Source: Diphasiastrum complanatum
Lineage: Eukaryota; Streptophyta; Lycopodiopsida; Lycopodiales; Lycopodiaceae
Length of the DNA stretch: 64,000 nt
Assembly: GCA_029204225.1 (NCBI GenBank)
Contig: CM055092.1
Location: 16,202,715-16,266,714 of the forward strand
Direction of reading: 5' to 3'
This document shows, piece after piece, positions 1 to 14,900 of this stretch. The translations under genes were made by a program, and so were the position numbers. Each line of letters opens with the position of its first letter. Position 1 is the first letter of the stretch. A model generated the notes under the pieces. The model worked only from the letters and a program-made list of their open reading frames with translations, was not told where the DNA came from and did no database searches.

Positions 1-300
1 TACTTATCATGTTTGGCTGCATGTTTTTTGCCCCCCAAATCATCGATATGACCATTTGTTATATGAGGTATGAGTTAGTAAGTACCCTATTGTCAAAAGG
101 CAATCATAGATCTATTTATGGCATGTGAGCATGTACCTTTGCTCGGAATGTAAAAGCCAAAAGAAAAGTTGAATGAATCGTTGTTGTATTTTCACTAGAC
201 TTCTCCTTGGGCTATGTTGCTAGATGCTTAGCTCAACTCGCACATACTTAGTTTCAAGATCTAACTTTGCTCACATCATGTATTTCTACATCATCATCAT

Positions 301-3134
<2,834 letters not shown>

Positions 3135-3517
3135 GCTGGAGGCAGAAGTGATTCCTCTTCTGGGGTATTCGAGGTCAAAGGATCGGCTATGATGGATTCA
3201 TTATTAGCAAGAATAGGATCTGACGGAGATATAGGGATTGCAACTGGAATAGAAGGTGAAGGTGAAGGTGGTTCTGAAATGGATGAAGAAGACGATGAAG
3301 CAGATGAAGAAGCAATATTGGAAGGAAGGGCAAAAGCCCCTTTACGGCTAGTCATATCAGGCACTGTAGTAGGCGTGGGAAAATCCGCACCTAAGCTTTG
3401 CTGGGAGCAGCGATGAATAGTGCGCTGGAGGAAGGGCCAATGAGCAGCAGCGATGGAATTAGAGGAATGGAGAAGACTGCTAGACAGGCCACGCTGGAGC
3501 AGGGCGCACCCTCGCAT
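3135..3517 (-). pseudogene. Exon-like ORF of unknown gene, cut by LINE B
   Basis: An open frame on the minus strand starts with Met at 3517 and stays open until the sequence becomes LINE B at about 3134. Its first 40 residues are rich in Arg, Ser, Leu and Ala with almost no acidic residues (it begins MRGCALLQRGLSSSLLHSSN), which is what a mitochondrial presequence looks like. A Ser/Pro-rich low-complexity stretch follows. The translated product then runs into LINE sequence, so the original 3' part is missing or displaced. It lies about 400 bases upstream of the NDUFAF8-like gene and diverges from it. I do not recognise the family. It could also be a non-coding stretch open by chance. Confidence 0.35.

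Positions 3518-3518
<1 letters not shown>

Positions 3519-3556
<38 letters not shown>
3519..3556. repeat. (GA)n microsatellite
   Basis: Nineteen GA units immediately upstream of the Met codon of the divergent exon-like ORF. The flank after it (3557-3580) does not match the LINE tail consensus, so I do not call it a LINE end. Confidence 0.9.
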
Positions 3557-3559
<3 letters not shown>

Positions 3560-3744
3560 CTTGCTTGTTTTTCCCCAAAAGTATCTACTGCATGGCTTGG
3601 ACTATGTAAAGAGTAACAACTCCTGTCTTACCCTAAGACCTATTGTTCTTTGTTGATAGATATTTTTGCTAATTCTTAGCATCATCTATGTGCTTCTGAA
3701 TTGTACTTTATTTGTTCCTTTGCATTCTCTTTATGGCTGTTTAC

Positions 3745-3745
<1 letters not shown>

Positions 3746-3811
<66 letters not shown>
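3746..3811. repeat. (GA)n tract beside possible LINE-like tail
   Basis: About 32 GA units end 103 bases before the NDUFAF8-like start codon. The flank (ttttatcaacgtct, 3814-3827) resembles the LINE tail flank (ctctattaacgtct at 33076-33089). It contains a hairpin, CGTCT-GCTG-AGACG at 3823-3836. The tract could therefore be a captured element end now lying in the promoter or 5' UTR. Confidence 0.6.
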
Positions 3812-3812
<1 letters not shown>

Positions 3813-3913
3813 CTTTTATCAACGTCTGCTGAGACGAATAATTGTGTAGTGAGACCAGAATAAGGTAAATTGTATAACTCCAAATATGAGAGACAGAGCA
3901 TGAGTGGAAGAAA

Positions 3914-3970
3914 ATGGCAGATTGTGCAACATCTCCTTTCAAGCGTGTCCTCCTGCAGTGTACAAAAGTG
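3914..3970 (+). CDS. NDUFAF8-like: NDUFAF8-like exon 1
   Basis: Nineteen codons ending QCTKV, then the donor gtaagc. It supplies Cys16, three residues before the junction. That gives exactly nine residues to the Cys encoded in exon 2, which is what fixed this exon. Confidence 0.83.
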
Positions 3971-6900
3971 GTAAGCCCAGTTCTGATACATTGAGTAACT
4001 CTTCTTTCTAGAGACTTTTTGAGGGTCTTAACTTGAGTCAACAATCTTTGTTCTTTTTTACATGGGTGGTCTTGTGGCCATATATACTGTCCATTTACTG
4101 GTTAAGTCTGTGACTATGTGAATGCATGTGATATCTATATCTTCTACATTTCACTTGCTTGTAGAATGTGTGGTTTCTTTGATGATCCAAGGCTTTCATC
4201 ATTGCTGTAGTCAGCATCTAATTTGGGCTAACATGCTGGTGAATGAGCCCATTTTATGAAAAGATAGTGGAACATTACTTGTATGCGATTGGATTTTTTC
4301 ATGTACACAATGCTCCTTGTCTGAACCTCCTCTAGGAATGGTCTGCACTCTCTTTAACCTGGAGTTGGGACAAAATGAGGTTCTAGGTCAGGTAGGATTG
4401 GTAGCCAACTTCCTAGAGTGTAATGATATTTTTTGTTGCAACATGTAGTCTTTCTAAAGGATAAATTTTGTTCCCAGATAAGGTTTCTCGAGCACTGTCG
4501 GGGACAATTTGCTGCAAATAACTAGTAGAGATGCACGAGTGTTTTCTGGAAATTGGCTAGTATACTGAATTGACAACAAACAAAGGAATGAGTTTTCTAT
4601 GCTGCTTAGGGTTTGAGTGTACTGCAAAGCCTGCTTTTGGTATGCTGCCTGTTATGCTTTAGGAGAAGGGCCTAAATCATAATCAAGTAAATGATTTGAA
4701 GACGAACTTTTTTCTTTCTATATAACTGCAAAGTATGTCACATTGCGGTTGTTGGGGAGTTGCACTAGGTTCAACATGGTTTCAGATGCATTCTGGTCCT
4801 TCAAAACAAGAATTGTACGATTAAACTGTTTTTACTGCTATGGGCATGACAATCCATACAACATAGGTTGATCCCACCGAGTCCTTTTGTACTAGTGTAG
4901 CTCGGATGTTGAAGCAAAGTTGTGGGATGATGATAGTGTGGTGATATCTTTGTATTTACTGTGTTGGCATCTAACACCAAGGTTGCCCACTCCGACCAAC
5001 GTAACCCCGAGTTTTTTTACTTACTCTAGCCATTTGCGATTGACCTTTTAGGCGCCTGTAATCATTCTCTCTGTTTTGTTCTTCAGCAGTTCGAAGATTA
5101 CACATTCTTGAGAAGGAGTATTGTTCAGCTAATTACTCGCAAATGCAAAGAATGACTCCTTGGAAGTGACTGAGAAGCACTGCCACATAATGAGGGTGGT
5201 GAAATATGTGCCTTTTCTTTGGTCAAAGCAACCTTCCACAATCTTCTCTAAGAAGGACAAGCTTCAATCTTCCAAATTGATTCTTTTAGCAGAATTCACC
5301 TTCACACTTTAGCAGCTGACTACTTTTACGCAGATGACTCCATGTTCCATAGAGAAATTACAATGCAGTGGGCTGCCGTGAATGTGCCGGAGGGCTGCAT
5401 GGATCCATGCAGCTATCAGCTTGCTGGACAATGGATTGTAGTTGCTAAGATTCTCAACACACAGACTATGGGCTGCTTGATTTAAGATTTACCCTTGCTC
5501 TGGACATGAAGGGCACGTGCTTGAAGGTTCAATTGTAGTGCCATCTCTTTGCTCACACTTGGATTCGTTTGGATGTGTAACCCAAATTCTTAAGGAGCCA
5601 AGTTGAAGGTGAATCTTTATTGCTATAGTACTCGCATGTGGGTGGGTCATCCCATGGCTCCACTGTCGGGCAAAACCTCCTTCACCTCTCTCTTACCTTT
5701 ACATTGTCCAATGGAAGACTAGTTACTTGGGTATGGAATGTGTATATGTTCCTGTCCAGCTATGTTGAATACGGAGTGTTTGTTCAAACAAGCTGGGAAA
5801 AATGCACAAGAGGGCTGAAAAAGTAGGGAATATCTGCGCACGGGTTGTTTGTAGATATACACTACTTTTGGGATGTGGTCTTGCTTCAACAATTGAATGA
5901 CATCTTTCATGCTAGGCTAGCAATATAGGCCCCTAGGGTAGTAAACTAGTGTTTGCATGCACATAAAGAGCCACGGTAGTGAGTTTCTGTGGGCTGTTCT
6001 CAACAATCGTCAGCACTTTTTTTCTTCAAAAACAGTCAATAAGTTATTTAGATTCAAAGAGATTTAACATTCTCGAAAAACATTCGGCATTTCAAGATTC
6101 ACATTTCAGTCTTTGAATGGGCTTGAAATTGTTTATGCTGCCATCTATCTGGCTAAAAATATTTCAGATCTCAACACAAACTTCATTTGGTTGTCACATG
6201 GCAATTGGAAGGAGATTTCAGCAAGGATTCAACAAGGATTCATGCCAAAAAGTTAGAGATTTTTGACAAGGATTCAAAAGTGTGTGTTTGTCTGTGTGGG
6301 TGTGCATTTTATGTCTATCCATATCCTTATAGGTATGAGGATATGCGTTTCCCCAACCTTTTCCCGGGGAAATGTTATGGGGAGACATGCTCCTCAGTTG
6401 AAAAATTGTTATGGGAAGACACGATGGTGAAATTTCTCCTTATTAGAAGAAATGCATGTTTACCTAAGAAAAGGCATGTCAAATTTTTGTAGGCTAAATT
6501 TGACATTTTTAAACAAATTCTATGACTCTTCTTGACCTTGATTTTTTTCTTGCCATGCATATCAGTTTGTCCGTCAAATTCTGCCTTTCTTCTACACGCA
6601 CTATCATAATTGCCTTTTTCAAGTTTGCTTGTGATGATGTGGCATTTCTCGTTTCTTTGTATCCTGTTTCTCAATCACTTTTCTCGTTTCCTGGTTGGGA
6701 ACCATTTTCCAATATTGTGCCATTCTTAGTAGGAAATCTAATGCTATCTAACTACAACATTCTGAATCCAATAGAGGTTTTGATCGTAACTTGCTCTAAT
6801 ATCATGTTGCTTAGAGCATGCAACAAAGCATTCACTTTGTAACTAGAAAAGAGAACAGAGAGAAACACAAAGCTTTTTTAGAATGATTCACAATGATGTG

Positions 6901-8716
6901 TGAGAGATGAAGGTACGTAGAGGTTTGTATCCTTTCACATCTAGTCCATACGTCTCAAGTTTTCTATACATAAGGATCAGACTTCCTTAATTACATTACT
7001 TGAGGCTCTTAGCCTGTGTTTTCATATATTATATCAAAGACGTCAGGCTGTTGGAGGTGAGACATCACAACTTTTTCGTTTTTGCTCCGTTTTGCCTCAG
7101 ATTTGGCACAAAGCCTCCTCACAGAAGGGCGACCTACTACAGTAGTACCTTTAGCCTGTTTGCAGACCTGCAAATTCACATTGATTTGGGGCTGTTTCTT
7201 CACTTATCTTCAGATTTTTCGAGCCAAAAACAATTTTTTTAGATTTTTAGTATTTTGTATTTTGTTTTTGCCTCGGTAACTCATCTACATATTCTGGTCC
7301 TTGTTTTATTTTATTTTATTTTATTTTATTTGAATTATTATCATTATTGTTATTTTTTTTTTCTCTTTACTGATTGTCATTCGCTTCTTAGTCAACACTG
7401 GGTCTACCCAAGAGAATCCGGATTCTTTCAAAACCCAGTTAGCAACTTATGGTTGGGTACTGATGAGACATAAACAATGCTTGGCTTAGGTTTTTTGTTT
7501 ATTGAATTCTATATTTTTGTTTCGATTTAGATTCTTTGACTTTTTGGGTTGCTTGTATATTGTTTTTAAGCTTTACCTTATGACATAAGCCTATAGTATA
7601 TACTAAAGAAGATGTAAAAATTTAGGACCAGAATACTCATACTGTTGAAGTTCTCGGAATATATATAATGAAGTAGCAATATATATATTCATTGGAACCT
7701 TTATTAGTTAACTGCTGTCTAGGTACTGCATTGCTTTACAAATGGATTAGACTGCCCGTTCAAAACAAAGTCATGAACGCGATGCTTGATGCACAACATA
7801 AGAGCCTTCTTCCTAGTTCAAATATCAATATTGCCAAAATGCAAATGCACCTTAGGATCCGTGCTTCCAAAAATGTACCATTCTATGCGCATAATTGAAT
7901 AGTACCGCTCGGTGTAGAATATATAGAATTGTACTGTCAATCATACCTCAAGCTAACTGATAGGCCATCGATCTGTATACAGATAGAATGGTGGATGTCA
8001 AAGAAAGCAGCAACATGAACCCAATGTCAAATATTGGCAACAACATTTCTGCTAAAGAGGATAGCTGCTTAAGAATGATAGGCATAAGCAAATTAATGAC
8101 ATTGGATAGGAGCTATTGCATGCAGGTTAGATTATTGTACGCTTGTGATTATGATCCTGCTCTACTAGCACATAACAGAAATTGCATGTGTACTAATTAT
8201 AATTAGCACATGGATATTTTATTTAGCCTTGAGTGGGCGTTCTTGACCGTGGGACGGTTGCAGGTGTTGTTAACTGTTACAATGTGGTGCAACTGTTCCT
8301 GTATCTTAGTTGCAACTTGCTAACGCTAATGGCTGTTTAATGCTGACTTACTTTTATGCTCAATGACGTAGCTTTCGTGTTGTTTTTAATGTAAGATTTG
8401 AATGTATCTTCTTGCAGATGAAAGCGTATGGACTGTGTGTGTCAGGAAAAATTCCAGCAGTAGAGCACAGAATGTGTGAGAAGGAGTTCATAGCACTTAA
8501 AGCATGCATGCAAAGTGCAGTATGTGATCCCGTTTTCACGTTATGCCTTTCTGAACATTTTTTCTGTGTAAGAGTAGGAAAAGTTGTGGCCACTCCTATC
8601 ATTGCTATTTTAACTGAAGAGGGTGGATCTGGATTTTGCTAGATAAGTTTAATAGAGAAAGGTGTACATTTATGACAAGTGGTTTCGAATTTGTACAGGT
8701 AAAAAACAGACGCTAG
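3914..8716 (+). CDS. NDUFAF8-like: Twin-CX9C protein, NDUFAF8-like (3 exons)
   Basis: Spliced CDS of 177 bases: exon 1 at 3914-3970 (donor gtaagc), exon 2 at 8418-8519 (acceptor cttgcag, donor gtatgt), exon 3 at 8699-8716 (acceptor tgtacag, stop TAG 8714-8716). All introns are phase 0. The 58-residue product has Cys16-X9-Cys26 and Cys39-X9-Cys49, with AYGLC, CEKEFIALKAC and a basic tail VKNRR. The motif order and spacing match the human complex I assembly factor NDUFAF8 (C17orf89), which acts with NDUFAF5 in mitochondria. Such proteins are normally imported and oxidised by the MIA40 route, so no cleavable presequence is expected and none is seen. The start has context AAAATGG, and an in-frame stop lies upstream at 3887. 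The stop sits 12 bases before the RMC1 reading frame in the same exon. Identity is inferred from the motif pattern, not from a search. Confidence 0.85.
3971..8417 (+). other. NDUFAF8-like intron 1, no gene recognised
   Basis: Intron of 4447 bases (gtaagc ... cttgcag). It is AT-rich and T-rich with short homopolymers and an ATTTT tandem near 7300-7330. I see no retroelement protein homology in it, unlike the RMC1 introns. The open frames in it are short and have no recognisable motifs. Confidence 0.6.
8418..8519 (+). CDS. NDUFAF8-like: NDUFAF8-like exon 2
   Basis: Thirty-four codons, phase 0 at both ends, carrying Cys26 and the complete second CX9C. Strong acceptor cttgcag and donor gtatgt. 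Confidence 0.88.
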
Positions 8717-8731
8717 TTTCATGAAATAATG
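8714..8731 (+). promoter_or_regulatory. Intercistronic stop / mini-ORF / start overlap
   Basis: TAG (8714-8716) is followed by ATG AAA TAA (8721-8729), a two-codon ORF. The last base of its TAA is the A of the RMC1-frame ATG at 8729 (TAATG). This is the geometry expected for termination-reinitiation. Further in-frame ATGs lie at 8762 and 8768. Confidence 0.6.
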
Positions 8732-8917
8732 TTTGCTCCTTTTACTTGCGGGCACACCAAGATGCAGATGAATTCATCGGGCTCGTATGGTGATGGTGGT
8801 GTTGCTATTTCCCACGCTTATGTAAAATCTCCACCTTTCAGATGTGATATTCCAGGAGCACTTGGGGTGATGTATGATGATGCAAACAAGTTGTTACTTG
8901 TTCCATCTCCTGGTAAG
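8729..8917 (+). CDS. RMC1: RMC1 exon 1
   Basis: Encodes residues 1-63, including [13 protein letters not shown] and [11 protein letters not shown]. It ends AAG before gtatat; an alternative gtaagg donor four bases earlier would break the frame with exon 2. Confidence 0.85.
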
Positions 8918-11900
8918 GTATATCACGATCTCACTGATCTAACTCAACAATAAGAGTAAGCTAAGTATTAGAGTTATATTTTCCTTTTTAGCATTCCACT
9001 CTATTTGATGCATTGGGAAAAATTCTTGGGTTATCGAAGCTCTGAGATAGTCAATTGTGTATGACATTGTATGTTAGTGTGCTCAACTTCTTGTCTCTAG
9101 ATGTCATCTTTGTCATTCATGGAACAGAAGGGCAAGAAAATGAGAACGTGAAGTCTACCGTAAATTTTTAGATTATGCTAGATTATTTCATTAAGCCTTT
9201 GAGGATCGCCAAGCAAGAAAAACCCAACAAATAAGTAGCATTTTGCAAGTGCTTGGAAGTTGTTGAGCTTGTTCCAGAATGCATGGTGCAGTGGAACGAG
9301 TTCCGCTGTCTGGAATGCAGAAAAGAAAAGAAAGGAAAAAGAAACTTTTTTATTTTGGGAAAAAAGACCTATGGCTAATTTTTTTTTTTTTGGATAGTTC
9401 AGCTAGTGTTGAATGACATGTTTAGGTAGTGTTAATTTTTTTTGGATAGGCGATATAGGATCATTTGTTTCCTGGAATTAGCATTCTTTCACAATTTTTT
9501 AGGAATGAATATTGTAGGAACACATTGTTACAGCAAGGCTCAAACTAGTCAACAATAGTTTACTGAAATAGAGTAGGCAAAGAACAAAGCAAGAACTAGT
9601 TGCACATAGCCACTAAAATGGCAATAGCCGGCATAGCTTCACCCTTTTATACAGTTTTTCTAAAAAATTTCAAGGAGAAGCAAAAAATCTAAGCCAAAGT
9701 TAAAAAAGCAAAAATAAAATAAAATATAATAAAATGGGGCATCCTGCGAAAAACCCAGACCACCCTGATTTCCGGAATGTGTTTTGGATCGCGTTCTTGA
9801 ACGTGGCATGCAACTTTGTGTCAGAATCAGTCATATTGAAAATCAGACCATTGTGGAGCAAGCTAGAAGCATTAAAAGATAATACTAAGGTTTTCTTCCC
9901 AAAACTTCGAAAACTAAACAAATAAAGCTGGTGCCCAATCTCTCCTGGCCAAGTGATACCAAGTCACAAGCTTAACAACACAAGTATTGAGGAAAAAAGC
10001 AATAACACTGGAAAGAACTGCAAGTGTGTGATTAAATGAATAAGAATATGACAATTTCAATAGGAAAATCTGGCCAACTGTAGTTAGTAGGCACATTTAT
10101 GCAGACATTATGTCAGTGGGCATCATTTGGATTTTTAAGACATTCAATCATATAGTTCATTAATCCATGCCCTGGAGGCCTCTCTTGTGTTGTTTTTTGT
10201 TCATGCTCTTTGCCAAGTCACATGAGCAACTTCCAGTATGCCAAGTTCTATTTCTACTCCACGACACAATCCCTATTCCTCAGGTTCCTACTCCAGTTGT
10301 ACGTCCTAATATTGGAGAGACTTCACTTGTTTGTCATTTACAGCTCTATCTTTTTCAGTTGATTTGATGGCAAGGAACTAGAAAACTGATCGGCTAAGCT
10401 CGAGACATTTATTGAGATGCGAGTGAAGAATATTTATAGACGACCTGATTAGCACCCATATACTTGGATGGCAGAGCTTTGACTTGGTGGACACATACGC
10501 AAGATTTTCTACAAAGGGTTTTCTCTATCTGCCTAATTGAATAACTAACTAGTAGGCTATTTGTGATTCTATGATTGATTTTTAGTCGCTTATATGCAAG
10601 AAAGATGTAAGATCTAGGTAGGAAATTTAGCAATTTGATGTCGCTGAATCCACATGCAAGCGACAATTCACTATCATAGGCAGATTACAACAACATGCAA
10701 CCAAGAAGGCCAAGGTATCCGTAATGCCCAAGATAGTAGAGGATCAGCCCAAAAGATAGGGACATCATACCAAGGTATCCAAAAAGCCCGAGAAGGTAGA
10801 ACTGCATCAGCAACGGGAAGCCAATAAGGAAACTGGAAAAGAGATGGACACTCATCGCGAATAGCCGCATCATACACGCAACCATCAACCATATGTGCAA
10901 ACTCAGTGATATAGGTGCCCCAAGAAAAGATAGCAGCATCGGAAGACCAGCACCAAGGAGTAGGAACATAAGCAGGATGACAGGCACACTGTAATAGCAT
11001 GGAAAAGCAAGCGATATGCCAGGAAACATGGATTTTAAAGAGATCATCCTGACAAAGGATAGCTAAAATGGAGAAATGTGCACCAGCATGGTCAAAAGCC
11101 CAAGGTATCCATAAGGCCCATGAATGAGAAGTAGCAATGGCACACGGTACCTTCAAGGCCCCTATCACGAGAAGAGCAGCATGCCAAAAGCTCCAGAAGG
11201 TCCAAGAAATCAATGCATCATCTAAAAAGACATGATGCATAAAAACACTAGCAACAAATCTAGAAATAGTAGAGGCCTCAACTGAAAAATTGTAGCCGAA
11301 AACCTCATCCAGAAGGACCTCATATGGACATACCAATCCATCATAGGATACACCAAAAACGGATGGAGAATCGGATGGCCCATCGAAACTGGCCGCGAGT
11401 GTAATCCCAAAGTACACACCATGTGCACAAGTGAGGAATAGAAGAAATGCACTGGAACGAGGAACATGATTCCCAACATCAGTAGCAAGCATCGGATCAA
11501 TATCCACGTGTAGCTGGGAATGAGTATCAAAGCACATATGAGCAACACTGAAGTATATGGCGGCAACATCCCCAAAAACTATCCAAGAGAGGAGAAGGAA
11601 CTCTCTCAAGGTACTCTGATGGTCTCGGAAAATTAGAACAAAGTGGCAACTCAGCATCGGGGACCAAGCGATATGGAGCAACCTGAAATGACGGGGAATC
11701 TGAAGATCACCTGGACAAACAGTAGCTGGAACGGAGGCAATAACCCAAGCCATCAGGATATGCCAAGCCTGACAATGAGCAACAATCCAAGGAACAGATA
11801 GAGAGCCACATGCATAATCATAGAGATATCCGCACCATAGGCGATCAGTAATATGGAAAAACCAGCACCAATCAACAGGTCCAAATGGAAACCAAGCTAT

Positions 11901-14900
11901 ACGTAATAACCAGGAAGGCCATATATCCATAGCATCGGCATGGACTACATCAAACCTATATGTACAAGGAGACTGAAGGATGCCCGTATACTCATCTAGA
12001 AAGATCTTAGCATATAAATACCCTAGCATGTAAGGAACCGTAGAAATATCATGAGGCGGTTCAGAGACCAATGGAGAAGATACTGCACCAACCACCGAAC
12101 CAGGAGGGCTATCTGAGGTATGCGCAAAAGCAATAGTAGAAATACCACCAAGGTATACGGCCTGAATATCAATGAAACCAGGAATGACACTGAATACAAT
12201 ATCTGTGAATCAAGGCATATGGGCACAAGGCACACAACAACAACCAGTAAATCCGGAGCAGCATCGACCTGAGGAAGAGGACCCACGGATGGTGAAAGTG
12301 AAGCAGCAACTGATGTACTCTGAATGGAAAGAAGAGCTGCATCCTGAGCCTTTGGCAGGCTACGCATAATTAACCAACTGATAGTCACCCTGGGAATCAA
12401 TACCAGCAAGTGAATGATGTTGACCAGCATGAGTAAAGGAAAGTGTCTGCTGAGAGAGATCCACAGCAACAATACCAAGTGAAGAGAACCCGTCTGCACC
12501 AAAAATAATGTCATAGTGCTTCAGAGAAATGATGTAGAAATTCGCCTGACCAGAAAAATCACCAATGCGATAATCCAAGCCCTGAATCATCTGAGAACTG
12601 GGAAAGTACATATTGGCTTATTGTGTCACATTTTTTAGTTTTGGCTAAGCATTGCTCTTCATTACTTGTGTTGCTGTTTTTCTCTCTCTCTCTTAGAGGA
12701 GGGCGCCCAGCCTCTTCTCTCTTGTGTCTTGTGTAGATTGATTGATAGCCAGATCTTGGTGCCTTGACTCTTGTTTTCCTACATGGTATCAGAGCTACCG
12801 GATCTACAGCAAGCTTGTATGTTGGCGCCCAGGAGCTACTTTACTTTTTGTTTTGAAATTTCAGCATCTGGCTGATTTTTCCAAGTGGAGTTTGGATTAG
12901 CTTTTTTGTCTCTTTTCAGGTTGAAGGAGGGCGCCCATCACAGATCTTGGAGGAGCAATTTCTGGTGCCCAAAAATCAGCATCTCAAATCTGATTTTTTT
13001 GCAGCCAGTTTTCAGCAAGTTTTGTTTGGAGGAGGGTGCCCAAAAATCTGCTACTGATTTGGGGTTTTGGAGCCTTCTTACCTTGCTGTTTTTGTTTTCA
13101 GGTTTGCAGTTGTGAAGGAGGGCGCCGGGCAAATTTGTGGCTGGGAAATTGCAGATTTTCAGCAAGCAATAGGGCGCTTTCAACAGCCCTATTGAAGTTT
13201 GTGTTGATCACATTATTTGGCTTCCTAATTGGGTTTCGGTGTACCCTTCAATCGAAGCTAACCTAATTTTCAAGAAGCTGGTTTTTTTGTGCAAAAAAAC
13301 AGCCATCTATCCATTATCTTTTGGGCACTTTGGTTGTGGATTGGAAGACATCTGGTGCTCCTATTTTCAGCTTATTGTTTGCTACAAATTTTTGAGTAGA
13401 TTTGGTTGTGGAAAGGCTCTCTTTCCTATCTACTACAAGCTGAAATTCTGTTGGAGGTAATGGCTAAAGAATAAGAAGCTATTGGTTCTTTGTTTAGTGA
13501 AGATCAGTTGGATGGCACAAACTACTCCTTGTGGAGTTACACGATGAAGAATCTTCACATAACAAAAGGGCTGTGGGATTTGGTCAATGGTGATGAGGAA
13601 AGGCCTCTTTCTTTGGCACCTTTCTACAGCTCGTGGATCATCATCATCAACATCATCTTCTACATCTTCGGAAGAACAAAAGAAGTGGGATAGAAGGGAT
13701 GCACAAGCACATTCTATGGTTGCTCTTGCTGTGAAAAGATCTATCTTACCTCATATTAGGTCTTGTAAGACATCTAAAAGTGCGTGGGATACACTTTATA
13801 CTATGTATAGAGTCAAAAATCCAGCAAGAGTGGTGTATCTCAGAAATCAACTTTCTTTGTTGAAGATGCAAGAAGGGGATCTAGTGACCAATCACTTGAC
13901 GAAGATCAAGGATCTTCGTGAGGAGCTTCTCAATATTGATGAGATAATTGAGGATGCTCAATTTGTCTCCATTACTCTCAACTCATTACCTTCCTCTTAT
14001 CTTCCATTTGTTTCATCTTTGAGTATCTCTCTTAGGGGACATCAACTCTCCTTTGATGAACTTGTTGGGCTGCTTCTTTCAAGAGGAGCAAACGAGGCAA
14101 AATTTTGCGGGTAACACACAACAAGATCAAGCTTTCTTCACGAAAGGCAAGGGCAAAGGCAAGTCAAAAGGAAAGGGGAAGCCTCTTTCCAAGGATGCGC
14201 AAAAGCCCATTGGAGGTCAAAATGTCAACACTCAAAAGAAGAAAGGGAAGTGTCATTATTGCAAGAAGTATGGGCACTTCATCAAGGATTGTAAGAAGAA
14301 GCTTGCGAAAGAGGAGAGTAAAGGAATTGATACTAGTGCTTTGCTTGCTACTTTGGAGCAAGAGCTTGAAGCCAGTGATGATCTCTTCAACCAAGACTAT
14401 GCTTTTGTCTATTATTGCTTCTAATAGTACTTCTACATCTATGAGGAATTCAGGTTCTGTTTTGCAAGTTGCTATTTTCAGCTTATTGAATGGGTGATTG
14501 ATAGTGGTGCTACTCGTCATACGACTTCTCGCAAAGAAGCATTCACTAAATTAGTGAAAGTGCAAAATGGAAGCAAGGTACAATGTGCGGATAATGCATC
14601 TTATTCTGTTCATGGAATTGGAATTGTAGCCATCATTCTGCCTAATGGTGAAGAAAATTACATCAAGAATGTGCTTTATGTTCTGGGAATCAAGAAGAAT
14701 CTTCTTTCGGTTTCAACTATGTTGAAACAAGGACTAGTTGTCGAGTTCAAAGAAGATAAGTGTCTTGTCAAGGATCCTTAAAGATCTCTCTTGATTATTG
14801 TTTCGAGAACAATGCATGCTGGCTTATTCATTATGGATACTATGACCGACGAATTCCCTCTACATGTCTTATTGCTTCTACACACAATCATTGGAGTTGG

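Larger units (their letters stand above)
8699..8917 (+). other. Shared exon: end of NDUFAF8-like, start of RMC1
   Basis: The exon opens after the acceptor ttgtacag (8691-8698). It encodes the last five NDUFAF8-like residues and TAG (8714-8716). Twelve bases later it starts the RMC1 frame, which runs to the donor at 8918 (gtatat). No splice acceptor is visible between the two frames. Confidence 0.75.

Noticed and set aside
7988-8125. Candidate first exon for the NDUFAF8-like gene ending at a gttaga donor
   Set aside because: It would give CX8C and an unrelated N-terminus. The exon at 3914-3970 gives the correct CX9C spacing with a better donor.
8520-8642. Read-through of NDUFAF8-like exon 2 to a stop at 8642
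   Set aside because: A strong gtatgt donor at 8520 and an in-phase exon at 8699 give the expected short basic C-terminus.
10685-11575. Hydrophobic minus-strand frames that look like membrane proteins
   Set aside because: They overlap the Trp-rich frame in another phase and lack any recognisable family; a composition effect.
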